From Candidatus Sulfopaludibacter sp. SbA3 (GTDB taxonomy: Bacteria > Acidobacteriota > Terriglobia > Bryobacterales > Bryobacteraceae), in the NCBI GenBank assembly GCA_945890485.1, contig CAMDCN010000010.1, positions 215,126 through 279,125 of the forward strand: DNA of 64,000 bases. The letters are read 5' to 3'. Positions 1 to 7,878 of the stretch are shown here, in pieces; the first letter of the stretch is position 1, and each line of letters opens with the position of its first letter. The translations under genes were made by a program, and so were the position numbers. The notes beneath the pieces were generated by a model that saw nothing but the letters and a program-made list of their open reading frames with translations, was not told the DNA's origin and did not search any database.

Positions 1-85
1 CGCCAAGTGGGGCATCATCAAGAAGAACACTGCCGCCCGCTACAAGTCCCGCGTTTCGGCTCACGTTAAGAAATTAGCGGCGTAG
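1..85 (+). CDS. rpsT: 30S ribosomal protein S20 (C-terminal end)
   Basis: Only the last 27 codons are in the window, ending at a TAG at 83-85. The visible peptide contains GIIKKNTAARYKSR followed by SAHVKKLAA, which matches the conserved lysine- and arginine-rich C-terminal helix of bacterial S20, a protein that binds 16S rRNA in the small subunit. The start lies outside the window. Confidence 0.85.
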   Translation, partial: AKWGIIKKNTAARYKSRVSAHVKKLAA

Positions 86-126
86 GCCGGTCATCGACCT
101 GCTAAAAAATTAGCTTTACTTGTTTG

Positions 127-158
127 CATGCCTGTGCTAAAAAATTAGCACAGGCATG
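127..158. promoter_or_regulatory. BlaI-type operator palindrome
   Basis: A perfect inverted repeat with 14-bp arms and a 4-bp centre spans 127-158. Its core, GCTAAAAAATTAGC (136-149), occurs again at 101-114. Both copies lie directly before the BlaI-like gene at 156, and the long palindrome includes its ATG. BlaI/MecI repressors bind AT-rich dyads upstream of their own operons, so autorepression through these two sites is the likely reading. There is no T-run after the hairpin, so an rpsT terminator is less likely. Confidence 0.7.
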
Positions 159-548
159 TTGCATTCTCACCCCTCCTTAAGCCGCCGCGAACGTCAGATA
201 TTGGACGTTTTGTATCGTCTGGGTCAGGCCACCGCCCAACAGGTTCTTGCTGCACTGCCGGATTCGCCGAGCTACTCGGCGGTTCGTACCCATCTCCGCA
301 TATTAGAGGAGAAAGGGCACATCCGGCATTCCGAGGACGGGCCGCGGTATCTGTTCCATCCCGCCGTCGAGCCGGAAACGGCGCGGCGCTCTGCGTTGAC
401 GCATCTCCTCAATACGTTTTTCGATGGATCGCCCGCCCGGGCGGCCGCCGCGTTGCTTGACGACGGGGCGGCGAAGCTATCCACCGAAGAACTCGACCGT
501 CTCCAAGCCCTCATCAACAAAGCCCGCCAGGAAGGACCTTCCCAATGA
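156..548 (+). CDS. BlaI/MecI-family transcriptional repressor
   Basis: The 130-residue product has the size and layout of BlaI/MecI/CopY repressors. The N-terminal winged helix includes SRRERQILDVLYRLGQATAQ (residues 9-28) and the recognition region YSAVRTHLRILEEKGHI. The C-terminal part holds the dimerisation and cleavage region. In this family the partner M56 sensor leads to cleavage of the repressor and release of the operator. The stop overlaps the next start (ATGA, 545-548), so the two are translationally coupled. The ATG at 156 lies inside the operator palindrome. No beta-lactamase gene is nearby, so the signal and targets are unknown. Confidence 0.85.
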   Translation: MLHSHPSLSRRERQILDVLYRLGQATAQQVLAALPDSPSYSAVRTHLRILEEKGHIRHSEDGPRYLFHPAVEPETARRSALTHLLNTFFDGSPARAAAALLDDGAAKLSTEELDRLQALINKARQEGPSQ

Positions 549-1891
549 AACTTCTCTATCTCTCCGCTTTGGCGGCGACCGCGCCTTTGGCTTTGGCCGC
601 CCTACTGCATCTCCTGATTCAGCGAGCCGCGATTCGGCACGCGATCTGGACCGTGGCGCTGGCCGCCACCTTGATCTTGCCGGTGTGGCTACGTTGGCGC
701 CCAGCGGCTGTGCCAACGGTCGCGGCGCTGCCAACCGCCGTGGTGACGACTCCAGAGACGACGATCACCGTGCGTCCGGACGCCCCGATGGACTGGCTTC
801 CGATGGCCTATGGTCTCGGTGTGGCGCTGGTCTTGCTACGTCAGGGGATGAGTCTGCTGACGTTGCGTCGGTTGCGCCGGAACGGGCGGCAGATCGCGGC
901 GGGTGTCTTCGCCAGCGCCGAGGTGACGATCCCGCTGACGTACGGTTTCGCCCGGCCGGTAATTCTCGTGCCGGAAGGGCCGGTAAGTACCCGCGTTTTG
1001 GCGCATGAGCGGTGCCATGTTGAGCGGGGCGACCTTTGGGCGAGCGCCGTGGGAACTGTAGCGACTGCGGTCTATTGGTTTCATCCGCTGGTTTGGTGGT
1101 CGGCGGCGCAGCAGCGGCGAGAGGCGGAATTTGCCGTGGACGACGCGATGGTGCTTGAAGGCAATGCTCCGGAGTACGCACAAGAGTTGTTGTCCGTGGC
1201 GCGGAGGACGTCGACTTCCCATAGCGCGGCACTGGGAGCGGGAAGCGATCTGGAACCGCGGGTGCGGGCAATTCTCGATTCGTCGCGGGATCGCCGGCCG
1301 GCTCGTCGGCGGGTGTGGGTTTCGTTAGCGTTGCTGTTCGCGGCGCCGCTCCTGTTGGTGGCCCAAGCGCCGGTGCTGAGCGGCACCGTGTTCAATGCGG
1401 CTTATGCCGAGATCAAGCTGATGCAGGGAAGTGAGGAGCGAGCGCGGACCAGCGCCGGCGGCGATGGCGAATACTCGTTTCGCGGTTTGACGGCCGGGGA
1501 GTACAGCGTGGTCGTGAACGGGCGACGCCTGTTTGATGTAACGCTGGGCGATTCGCCGCAGGTGTTGGATGTGCACTACCGGGAAGACGCCGCAGGGCCG
1601 GGGATCAAAGTGGGAGGAAACCTGATGAGCTCGAAGCTGCTGAAGAAAGTCCCGCCCGTGTATCCCCAGTCGATGAAGGCGCAGCGCATACAAGGCTCCG
1701 TACAGTTACAGGTGCAGGTCGATAAACTCGGCAACGTTGCTTCCGCCGACGTGATTGCGACGCCCCATGCCGACCTGACTGAATCCGCGCTCACCGCCGT
1801 AAGGCAGTGGGTGTATCAGCCGACATTGCTGAACGGAAATCCGGTGGAGGTGCGGACGGTGGTGCGGGTGAACTACACGCTCATGCCGTAA
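545..1891 (+). CDS. BlaR1-like M56 metallopeptidase with TonB C-terminal domain
   Basis: The 448-residue protein starts with hydrophobic segments (about residues 5-50 and 85-100) and has the M56 zinc motif HERCH near residue 154, followed by a membrane segment near 260. A short beta-rich carboxypeptidase-like stretch follows, then a TonB C-terminal domain (about 370-448) with PVYPQSMKAQRIQGSVQLQV and the late motif RQWVYQPTLLNG. This differs from classical BlaR1, which ends in a penicillin-binding domain. The M56-TonB form is common in Acidobacteria. It is coupled to the BlaI-like gene. Its 3' end overlaps the convergent holA end by 11 bp. Confidence 0.8.
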   Translation: MKLLYLSALAATAPLALAALLHLLIQRAAIRHAIWTVALAATLILPVWLRWRPAAVPTVAALPTAVVTTPETTITVRPDAPMDWLPMAYGLGVALVLLRQGMSLLTLRRLRRNGRQIAAGVFASAEVTIPLTYGFARPVILVPEGPVSTRVLAHERCHVERGDLWASAVGTVATAVYWFHPLVWWSAAQQRREAEFAVDDAMVLEGNAPEYAQELLSVARRTSTSHSAALGAGSDLEPRVRAILDSSRDRRPARRRVWVSLALLFAAPLLLVAQAPVLSGTVFNAAYAEIKLMQGSEERARTSAGGDGEYSFRGLTAGEYSVVVNGRRLFDVTLGDSPQVLDVHYREDAAGPGIKVGGNLMSSKLLKKVPPVYPQSMKAQRIQGSVQLQVQVDKLGNVASADVIATPHADLTESALTAVRQWVYQPTLLNGNPVEVRTVVRVNYTLMP

Positions 1892-2927
1892 GGGAGAGGA
1901 TCAACTGTTCCATGATGATCCGGTCATCCGGGCGGATGTCGCGAAGACCGCGATCCGCCCGGAACAGCCCCTGGACGGCGGTCCGCATCTGGGGCAGCGT
2001 AAACGCCTGAGCCGTTTGCGCCACTTGTTCGGCGCGCGCCTTCCACATGGGGACGCCCTGGCGGGAGAAGTACTGCTGGATCTGAGCAGCCCCGGCGAGG
2101 CGCGCCTCCTTGGCCGTAATCGCCATCCGGAACTGCCCGGCGAGAAAGCTCAACGCAAGCGGGAGATACTCGCCTTCGCGGACGAGGGTATCGAGTACTT
2201 CGAGGGCAGCCCGACGGTCGCGGCGCCCCATCGCGGCAACGAGCGCAAAGATCGTTGATTCCCGGGCGTCGGGCACCATCTTCTGGATCTGATCGACGCT
2301 GATGGGGCCGCCCTCCCCGGTGAGCAGGCCCAGCTTCTCAATTTCGATGGCAATGCGCGTCGAGTTGTTGCCGGTGGCTTCGACGAGAAGTTCCATGGCA
2401 TCCGATGTGAGGCGGAGCCCAGCGTCGCGAGCGAGGAGTTGGGCGAGGGCTCTGGCCTCGAGAGGACTGGGGTGGGGGAACTCGACCTGACCGCCGAGGC
2501 AGCCGTAGTACTTTTGAACGCGTTCGATTTTGGCCTTGTCGTCGCCATCGAACTCAAAGCGGCCGCACTGCAGGATGACGATGACGCCGGGCGGCGGATT
2601 CTTCAGATAGCGGGCAACGGGGGTCGCGCCGCCTTCAGTGTCCTTTCCGCGGGGCAGGGCGACTTCCGCCGAGGTGATCCATACGACGCGTTTTGTGGCG
2701 AACAAGGAGTAGGAGCAGGCATCGTCCATGGCGTCCGAGAGCGAGGTCTCGTCGAGGTCGAGCCGGGTGAGCCCTTGCTCCCGCTCTTCGCCCTCGGCCA
2801 GCCAATACTCGACCAGAGCGCGGCGACACTGGTCCCGGCGGTAGGCATCCGGGCCTATGAAGAGGTAGGCTGGCAGCAGGCGGCCGAGCTTGATCTGCGT
2901 GAGAAACTGATCCGGGGTCAGTGCCAT
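1881..2927 (-). CDS. holA: DNA polymerase III delta subunit
   Basis: The 348-residue product matches HolA in length and layout. The N-terminal part carries LPAYLFIGPDAYRRDQCRRA, the clamp-loader delta start, then a RecA-like fold (VWITSAEVALP) and the helical C-terminal collar region. HolA opens the beta sliding clamp inside the gamma complex. It sits 15 bp downstream of an lptE-like gene; holA next to lptE is a familiar bacterial arrangement. It converges on the M56 gene with an 11-bp overlap. Confidence 0.88.
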   Translation of the reverse strand: MALTPDQFLTQIKLGRLLPAYLFIGPDAYRRDQCRRALVEYWLAEGEEREQGLTRLDLDETSLSDAMDDACSYSLFATKRVVWITSAEVALPRGKDTEGGATPVARYLKNPPPGVIVILQCGRFEFDGDDKAKIERVQKYYGCLGGQVEFPHPSPLEARALAQLLARDAGLRLTSDAMELLVEATGNNSTRIAIEIEKLGLLTGEGGPISVDQIQKMVPDARESTIFALVAAMGRRDRRAALEVLDTLVREGEYLPLALSFLAGQFRMAITAKEARLAGAAQIQQYFSRQGVPMWKARAEQVAQTAQAFTLPQMRTAVQGLFRADRGLRDIRPDDRIIMEQLILSLTA

Positions 2928-2942
2928 TTAGAATCCTGCCAT

Positions 2943-3452
2943 TTAGAACCCGGAAAGCACCGCACTGACGACCGAACGGGCCACGTCGCGACTCAGGCGT
3001 TCAAGAGCGGTTTCGGACTCTTCAAAATATTGGGCCTGGTCAATGGAGATTTCATAGCGCTCACGAACCTCCATATTGGGGCGGGTGAAGAGCAGCTTGC
3101 CGGAGGCGCGATCCGTCATGTTTAACTGCAGCATGACGGAGATCTGCACGCCGGCGGCGCGGCCGGTGACCTGGTCGACGACGGTGGGATAGGCGGTGTA
3201 GTTCAACACGGATCCGCTGAGGGTGGCGTCGGCATCATTGGGATCGGCAACGATCTGATACCGGGTACGGGTGAGGAACTCGCGACTGATGGCGCTGCCG
3301 AGGCGGTCGGAGATTTTGTAGCGGGTGGTGAGATTGCCGAACGTCGGAATCGCGATAGTCTTGACGGTCTTCGGCAGCAGGTCGGCTTTGCCCCCGACGT
3401 GGTAGCCACATCCGGCAAGTCCAAGTGCGCTGAGCAGGGCGCGCCGCTTCAC
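2943..3452 (-). CDS. lptE: LPS-assembly lipoprotein LptE-like
   Basis: The 169-residue product begins with MKRRALLSALGLAGCGYHVG, a lipoprotein signal with lipobox LAGC and the GYH start typical of LptE. The body (KTIAIPTFGN, later REFLTRTRY) matches the LptE/RlpB fold that plugs LptD in the outer membrane. The ATG overlaps the stop of the Asd-like gene by 4 bp, so it is part of the leftward operon ending in holA. Confidence 0.78.
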   Translation of the reverse strand: MKRRALLSALGLAGCGYHVGGKADLLPKTVKTIAIPTFGNLTTRYKISDRLGSAISREFLTRTRYQIVADPNDADATLSGSVLNYTAYPTVVDQVTGRAAGVQISVMLQLNMTDRASGKLLFTRPNMEVRERYEISIDQAQYFEESETALERLSRDVARSVVSAVLSGF

Positions 3453-4456
3453 AATAACTCCCGGACAACGTCCACGGCGAGCTCGGCCGAAAGTTGGTGG
3501 TTATCGGCGGCGAGCCAGAACCAGCAGGCGCGGCTGTCATTGTGGTCCACCTCGACGGCACCGACCGCATAGCCGGACTGGCCGGCCATATTGACGTTGT
3601 TGGGCGGATCGAGGTCCTCGGTGCGAAGGTCCGCGCCCTCTTCCTTCAGGTGATCGAGCAAAGTGGCGAGCTTGACGCTGGTCGCGAACTCGACCCACAA
3701 CGAGATGGCGTAGCCATGGAACACCGGGGCCTGCACCAGGCGGAGCGAGGGCATCGGCACGGCGCCATCGATGGCGAGGAGCGAGGCCAGATCGCGCTCG
3801 ATGCGCTTCTCACGCCCGGCCCAGCCGATGGTGGATTCTTCGCCGGGCCGGGCGATGAGATTGAAGGCCACCTGCTCGCCGAAGACATCCTTTGGAAGCG
3901 GCTTGAAGGTGAAGAGGCCGATGGCTTGCCGTTGCAGTTCGTTGATGGCCCGCAGACCGCTCATGCTGGCGGGTTCAAAAACAGTCGCGACGGCGCGGCG
4001 GACCGGTTGACCCTGGTGGAGTTGCGTAAGAAAGTGGGCGAGGAGGTACGAAGCGGGGTGGGGAATGGAGTGGACGACCCCGGCCTCCGGTGGCTTCGTT
4101 TCGAAAAACGGGGCACGCACGCGGGACTCGGGCTGAGTGGCGAGTTCGCCGGTGAGATCGACGACGGCGGCGCGGCCCTGATGCTTTTGCACTAGGGTGA
4201 ACGCAGCGCGCGCTTCTTCTGAGCCGCCACTGAGCACGATGACTTTGGCGGAGGCGATCTGGTCGCCGTCGAGCGCCTGGATCACTTCGGGTTCGTCGTC
4301 GTCGTCGCTGGCGGGCGCGGCGATGATCGCGCTAACCCCTTCGCCGGCCGCGGTTAGCGTCAGGTGGGCCTTCAGCTTCGCGTCTTCGAAACGAGCCTGG
4401 AAGTCCTTGCCGACCAGTGACTCGCCGCCGAGCAGGAGAACGATAGGCTTAACCAA
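3449..4456 (-). CDS. Aspartate-semialdehyde-dehydrogenase-like protein, catalytic Cys absent
   Basis: I place the start at TTG 4456, preceded by GGAG seven bases upstream and overlapping the pssA stop by 8 bp. Longer readings would overlap pssA in full. The product begins LVKPIVLLLGGESLVGKDF, a nucleotide-binding start like Asd. Further along, STIGWAGREKRI and FGEQVAFNLIA resemble the Asd/USG-1 dimerisation half. At the position where Asd has PNC(S/T)T this protein has PHPAS, so the catalytic cysteine is replaced by proline. It is probably a non-enzymatic USG-1-like paralogue; its function is unknown. It lies in a phospholipid and LPS operon. Confidence 0.6.
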   Translation of the reverse strand: MVKPIVLLLGGESLVGKDFQARFEDAKLKAHLTLTAAGEGVSAIIAAPASDDDDEPEVIQALDGDQIASAKVIVLSGGSEEARAAFTLVQKHQGRAAVVDLTGELATQPESRVRAPFFETKPPEAGVVHSIPHPASYLLAHFLTQLHQGQPVRRAVATVFEPASMSGLRAINELQRQAIGLFTFKPLPKDVFGEQVAFNLIARPGEESTIGWAGREKRIERDLASLLAIDGAVPMPSLRLVQAPVFHGYAISLWVEFATSVKLATLLDHLKEEGADLRTEDLDPPNNVNMAGQSGYAVGAVEVDHNDSRACWFWLAADNHQLSAELAVDVVRELL

Positions 4457-5354
4457 TTTGGTGCTCCGGGGTGGGGCTGGCCGCGTGGGGTTTGCGCTGC
4501 AGCAGACCGCCGATGCGGACAACGATGCCGCTGCCGGTATAGGCGATGCCCATGGCAAGCAATACCTGTTGCGAGAAGTTGAAGATCAGGAAAATCATGG
4601 CGCCGAGCGTGATGACACTCCGGAAGGAGCGGGGGCTCATCAGGTTGAAGTCCTTAAAGCTCCGATAGCGCCATGTGCTGACCATGAGAAAAGAGAGCAG
4701 GCCGATGAGGGTCATCCAGGCCACCGCCGCCACCCAGTGGCGAAGCGGATAGGAGTTGGCGGCATAGACCACGGCGGCCAACATTCCGGCGGCGGCCGGG
4801 ATGGGAAGTCCGACGAAGTACTTCCGATCCGGGCGGCCCGGGTTCTTGGGGACCGGGTTCACCTGCACGTTGAAGCGGGCGAGGCGCGAAGCTCCGCAAA
4901 GGAGGAAGACAAAGGTGAAGAAATAGCCGGCTCGTTCGAGGGGCACGCGCATATCGATATCCGGCAGCAGGGACCAATCGATGAAGAGAATGCCCCACGT
5001 GAAGGCGAGAACTCCGGGTGCGAGGCCGAAGGAGATGACATCGGCGAGCGAATCCATCTCGCGGCCAAAATCGCTGACGGTGTTGGTCATGCGGGCGATG
5101 CGGCCGTCGAGTCCGTCGACAAATACGGAGATGCCGATCATGATGGCGGCGAGTTCAAAGTGGTCACGGGCTGCTTCGGAGGCGCCCATGGCGGTATCGA
5201 TAGCGCCGCGGAACGACTCCATAATGGCGAGGAAGCCGAGGAGCAGGTTGCCCGCGGTGAACATCGTAGGGAGCGCATACGCCGCCCGGCGCGGACGACG
5301 GTCCGGTGATTTCGGATCAATCAAACGCTCAGATAAATTCAACCGGGGCATCAT
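4449..5354 (-). CDS. pssA: CDP-diacylglycerol-serine O-phosphatidyltransferase
   Basis: The 301-residue integral membrane protein carries the CDP-alcohol phosphotransferase signature: DGLDGRIAR, then FGREMDSLAD, giving the DG-x2-AR-x8-G-x3-D-x3-D spacing near residues 95-120. Several hydrophobic helices flank it. It makes phosphatidylserine from CDP-diacylglycerol and serine. Its start overlaps the stop of psd by 4 bp, so the two steps of phosphatidylethanolamine synthesis are encoded together. The C-terminus is longer than in short PssA proteins. Confidence 0.88.
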   Translation of the reverse strand: MMPRLNLSERLIDPKSPDRRPRRAAYALPTMFTAGNLLLGFLAIMESFRGAIDTAMGASEAARDHFELAAIMIGISVFVDGLDGRIARMTNTVSDFGREMDSLADVISFGLAPGVLAFTWGILFIDWSLLPDIDMRVPLERAGYFFTFVFLLCGASRLARFNVQVNPVPKNPGRPDRKYFVGLPIPAAAGMLAAVVYAANSYPLRHWVAAVAWMTLIGLLSFLMVSTWRYRSFKDFNLMSPRSFRSVITLGAMIFLIFNFSQQVLLAMGIAYTGSGIVVRIGGLLQRKPHAASPTPEHQIG

Positions 5355-5950
5355 TTCCTTCTCGCGATGATGGACGACGCGGCAGAGACGCGCTCACCCA
5401 CCTTTACTGTAAGCTCCCACTCGGGACCGAACCACACGTCCACGCGCGAGCCGAACTTGATGTAGCCCATTCGTTCGCCAGCGGAAAGCACGTCGCCTGG
5501 CTTTTTGTAGCAAATGATGCGGCGGGCGATGAGGCCGGCGATCTGGCTGAAGGAGACGCGGACGCCATCGGGCGCCTCGACAACCATGGTGTTCATCTCG
5601 TTGTCGGTGGACGCTTCGTCCTTGCTGGCCACGAGGAACTTGCCGGTTTGATACTTCACATCGACCACCTTGCCGGCGATCGGGGTGCGGTTGACGTGGA
5701 CGTCGAAGACATTCAAGAAGATGCTGAGGCGAGTCTTGCCGTTAATCTGCTTGATCAGCGTGACCTTGCCATCGGCAGGGGAGACAGCGACGGGTCCCGT
5801 AGGCACCTCGCGTTCCGGGTCGCGGAAGAACCACAGGCAAAACATCGCCAGAATGACGAAGGGAATCGCCATCCAGGGGCGGGTAAGGTAGCCAGCCAAC
5901 GCTCCGCCGGCGAGCAGACCGAGCGCATAGTAAATTCCGTCAATGACCAT
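5351..5950 (-). CDS. psd: Phosphatidylserine decarboxylase, short form
   Basis: The start is ATG 5950, which begins MVIDGIYYALGLLAGG, a membrane anchor. Upstream extension would run into the divergent M28 gene. The 199-residue size fits the short Psd class. The core has VSPADGKV and the C-terminal motif KFGSRVDVW, in which the Gly-Ser bond is cleaved to give the pyruvoyl group on the alpha chain. It decarboxylates phosphatidylserine to phosphatidylethanolamine and overlaps pssA downstream. Only 33 bp separate it from the divergent gene at 5984. Confidence 0.88.
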   Translation of the reverse strand: MVIDGIYYALGLLAGGALAGYLTRPWMAIPFVILAMFCLWFFRDPEREVPTGPVAVSPADGKVTLIKQINGKTRLSIFLNVFDVHVNRTPIAGKVVDVKYQTGKFLVASKDEASTDNEMNTMVVEAPDGVRVSFSQIAGLIARRIICYKKPGDVLSAGERMGYIKFGSRVDVWFGPEWELTVKVGERVSAASSIIARRK

Positions 5951-5983
5951 AGTGTCTAATCTGCTATTTTCGCAGATAACGCC

Positions 5984-7324
5984 ATGCGTCTCTATCTCCC
6001 ACTTTTTCTTGCCTTGTCGCTGCACGCGCAAGCGCCGCTGAAATCACTGAATCCTAAAGTGGAAAAGATCGTTTCGGGGGTTTCCACGGAAAGGATCGCG
6101 GCCACCTTGCAGCGTCTGGAAGCATTCGGCACACGGAATATCTTCTCGTCCCAAGAGCATCCGACTCGCGGCGTGGGGGCGGCGTACCGGTGGATCGCCG
6201 AAGAGATGAAGAGCTATAGCCCTCGGCTGCAGGTATCTCTCGACGAGCACGAGTTGAAGAAAGCAGCGCGCGTGTTCCGCGATGTGAAGATCGTGAACGT
6301 GGTGGCCGTGCTTCCGGGAACGACGCAAAAGGACCGGCACATCATCATCAGCGGCCACTACGATTCGCTGCATATCGTGCGGAAGAAAGTGGGGGAACTG
6401 GAGCAGATGGACCAGGAGGCAACGGTGGCGGCTGATGCGCCGGGCGTGTCCGACGACGGGTCCGGAACGGCGGCGGTGATGGAGTTGGCCCGGGTGATGA
6501 GCCAGTTCGAGTTTGAAAAAACCATCGTGTTCATCGCGTTTGCCGGAGAGGAGTATGGCTTGTTGGGGGCCAATCAGTACGCCAAGCGGGCCAAGGAACA
6601 GAAGATGGTAATTGATGCCGTTCTAAATAACGACATTATCGGCAATGATATGGCCGGCAATGGAAGGGCGGCGAACTCGTCAGTGCGGCTGTTTTCGGAG
6701 GATCCGATTGATTCGCCTTCGCGCACGCTCGCCCGCTACGTGAAAGAGGTGGGTGAGCGGTATGTGCCGTCGATGACAGTGAACACGGTGTTTCGCGCCG
6801 ACCGGTTTGGCCGGGGTGGCGACCATACGCCGTTCGACCGGATCGGATATCCAGCGGTCCGGTTCACGACGCCCAGCGAGTTTTACGCCAATCAGCACAC
6901 GGGTTCGGATACGTTCGCCAACGCGTCGCCCGCGTATGCGGCGCGGGTGACCCAGGTGAATGGCGCGGTGGCGGCGGCCCTGGCGTGGGCGCCACCGGCC
7001 CCGGATGTGATGACGAAGACCCGGTCCGTGACGAGTGGAGAAGAGATTGAGGGGCCGAACCTCAGCCGCGGCAAGAGCGGCTACGACGCTTTTCTGAAAT
7101 GGAAAGAGGTGGGCGACGTCACCGACCTGGCGGGCTTCTCGATTGTACGGCGCGATTCGACGGCGCCCTACTGGGAGAAGGAGCAGTTCATTGGCATCGG
7201 CAAGGAGTTCCGGTTGGTGGATGTGTCGGTGGACGATATCGTGCTGGGAGTGAAGGCGGTGGACCGGGAAGGGAACGAGAGCCCGGTTTCGGTTTACCGG
7301 ATTGTGCCGCGCAAGTTACCCTAG
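5984..7324 (+). CDS. M28-family zinc aminopeptidase, secreted
   Basis: The 446-residue product starts with a signal peptide, MRLYLPLFLALSLHAQA. The M28 metal ligands are all visible: ISGHYDS, GVSDDGSGTAA, FAGEEYGLLGA, then NDIIGND and GGDHTPFDR with the last histidine. M28 enzymes remove N-terminal residues from peptides using two zinc ions. About 100 residues follow the catalytic domain (from about 345) and resemble a fibronectin-like domain, often seen in Acidobacterial exo-enzymes. It is transcribed divergently from psd. Confidence 0.85.
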   Translation: MRLYLPLFLALSLHAQAPLKSLNPKVEKIVSGVSTERIAATLQRLEAFGTRNIFSSQEHPTRGVGAAYRWIAEEMKSYSPRLQVSLDEHELKKAARVFRDVKIVNVVAVLPGTTQKDRHIIISGHYDSLHIVRKKVGELEQMDQEATVAADAPGVSDDGSGTAAVMELARVMSQFEFEKTIVFIAFAGEEYGLLGANQYAKRAKEQKMVIDAVLNNDIIGNDMAGNGRAANSSVRLFSEDPIDSPSRTLARYVKEVGERYVPSMTVNTVFRADRFGRGGDHTPFDRIGYPAVRFTTPSEFYANQHTGSDTFANASPAYAARVTQVNGAVAAALAWAPPAPDVMTKTRSVTSGEEIEGPNLSRGKSGYDAFLKWKEVGDVTDLAGFSIVRRDSTAPYWEKEQFIGIGKEFRLVDVSVDDIVLGVKAVDREGNESPVSVYRIVPRKLP

Positions 7325-7331
7325 GCGTATC

Positions 7332-7874
7332 ATGCTTTCTCGCCGGGATTTCGCGACGGTAGCGGCGGCGCTGTGGGCGGAGGCGGTGGCCTCGGCGCAG
7401 CAGCATCACCATGAGTTGGCCCCGCAGGTGGCGGCGGCTACGCCCGCTTTCTTTACGGTGAAAGAGCGGGAGATCCTATACCGGCTGACGGACTTGATCG
7501 TGCCGGCCGATGAGCGCAGCGGCGGAGCGGTGGCGGCCAACGTGTCGCAGTACATCGAGACCGTCGTGTTCCACGCTCAGAAACCATTGCAGACCGCTTG
7601 GCGGACCGGCTTGCGTCCATACGTTGGCGCGGCCGATCCGCTGGCGCTCTTGACGGCTGCGTCAAAAAATGAGTTCCGGCCGCGGACGTCGGCGGAACGG
7701 TTCTTCGTGATGCTGAAAGACGCGTGTGTCGATGGGTTTTATACTTCGCGGGAGGGGATCGTGAAGGAGCTTGGATACAAGGGGTACACGTTCCTGCGGG
7801 AGTTCCCCGGCGCCGAGCCAGCGGACCTGCAGGCCCCAGCGGGCTACCAACCGCTGCTGCGGCAGAGGAGCTAG
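7332..7874 (+). CDS. Gluconate 2-dehydrogenase subunit 3-like protein
   Basis: I choose ATG 7332, which gives MLSRRDFATVAAALWAEAVA, a twin-arginine-like signal; the in-frame ATG 30 bp upstream overlaps the previous gene. The 180-residue product has the family pattern FFTVKEREILYRLTDLIVPA and later SAERFFVMLKDACVDGFYTS, as in the small subunit of periplasmic GMC dehydrogenases. It is followed by the GMC subunit 4 bp later, so they probably form one complex, with export through the Tat path. Confidence 0.8.
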   Translation: MLSRRDFATVAAALWAEAVASAQQHHHELAPQVAAATPAFFTVKEREILYRLTDLIVPADERSGGAVAANVSQYIETVVFHAQKPLQTAWRTGLRPYVGAADPLALLTAASKNEFRPRTSAERFFVMLKDACVDGFYTSREGIVKELGYKGYTFLREFPGAEPADLQAPAGYQPLLRQRS

Positions 7875-7878
7875 GACG

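Noticed and set aside
4197..5309. Rightward 370-codon frame
   Set aside because: It lies antisense to pssA and the Asd-like gene, which have clear family signatures; His- and Glu-rich composition is typical of a shadow.
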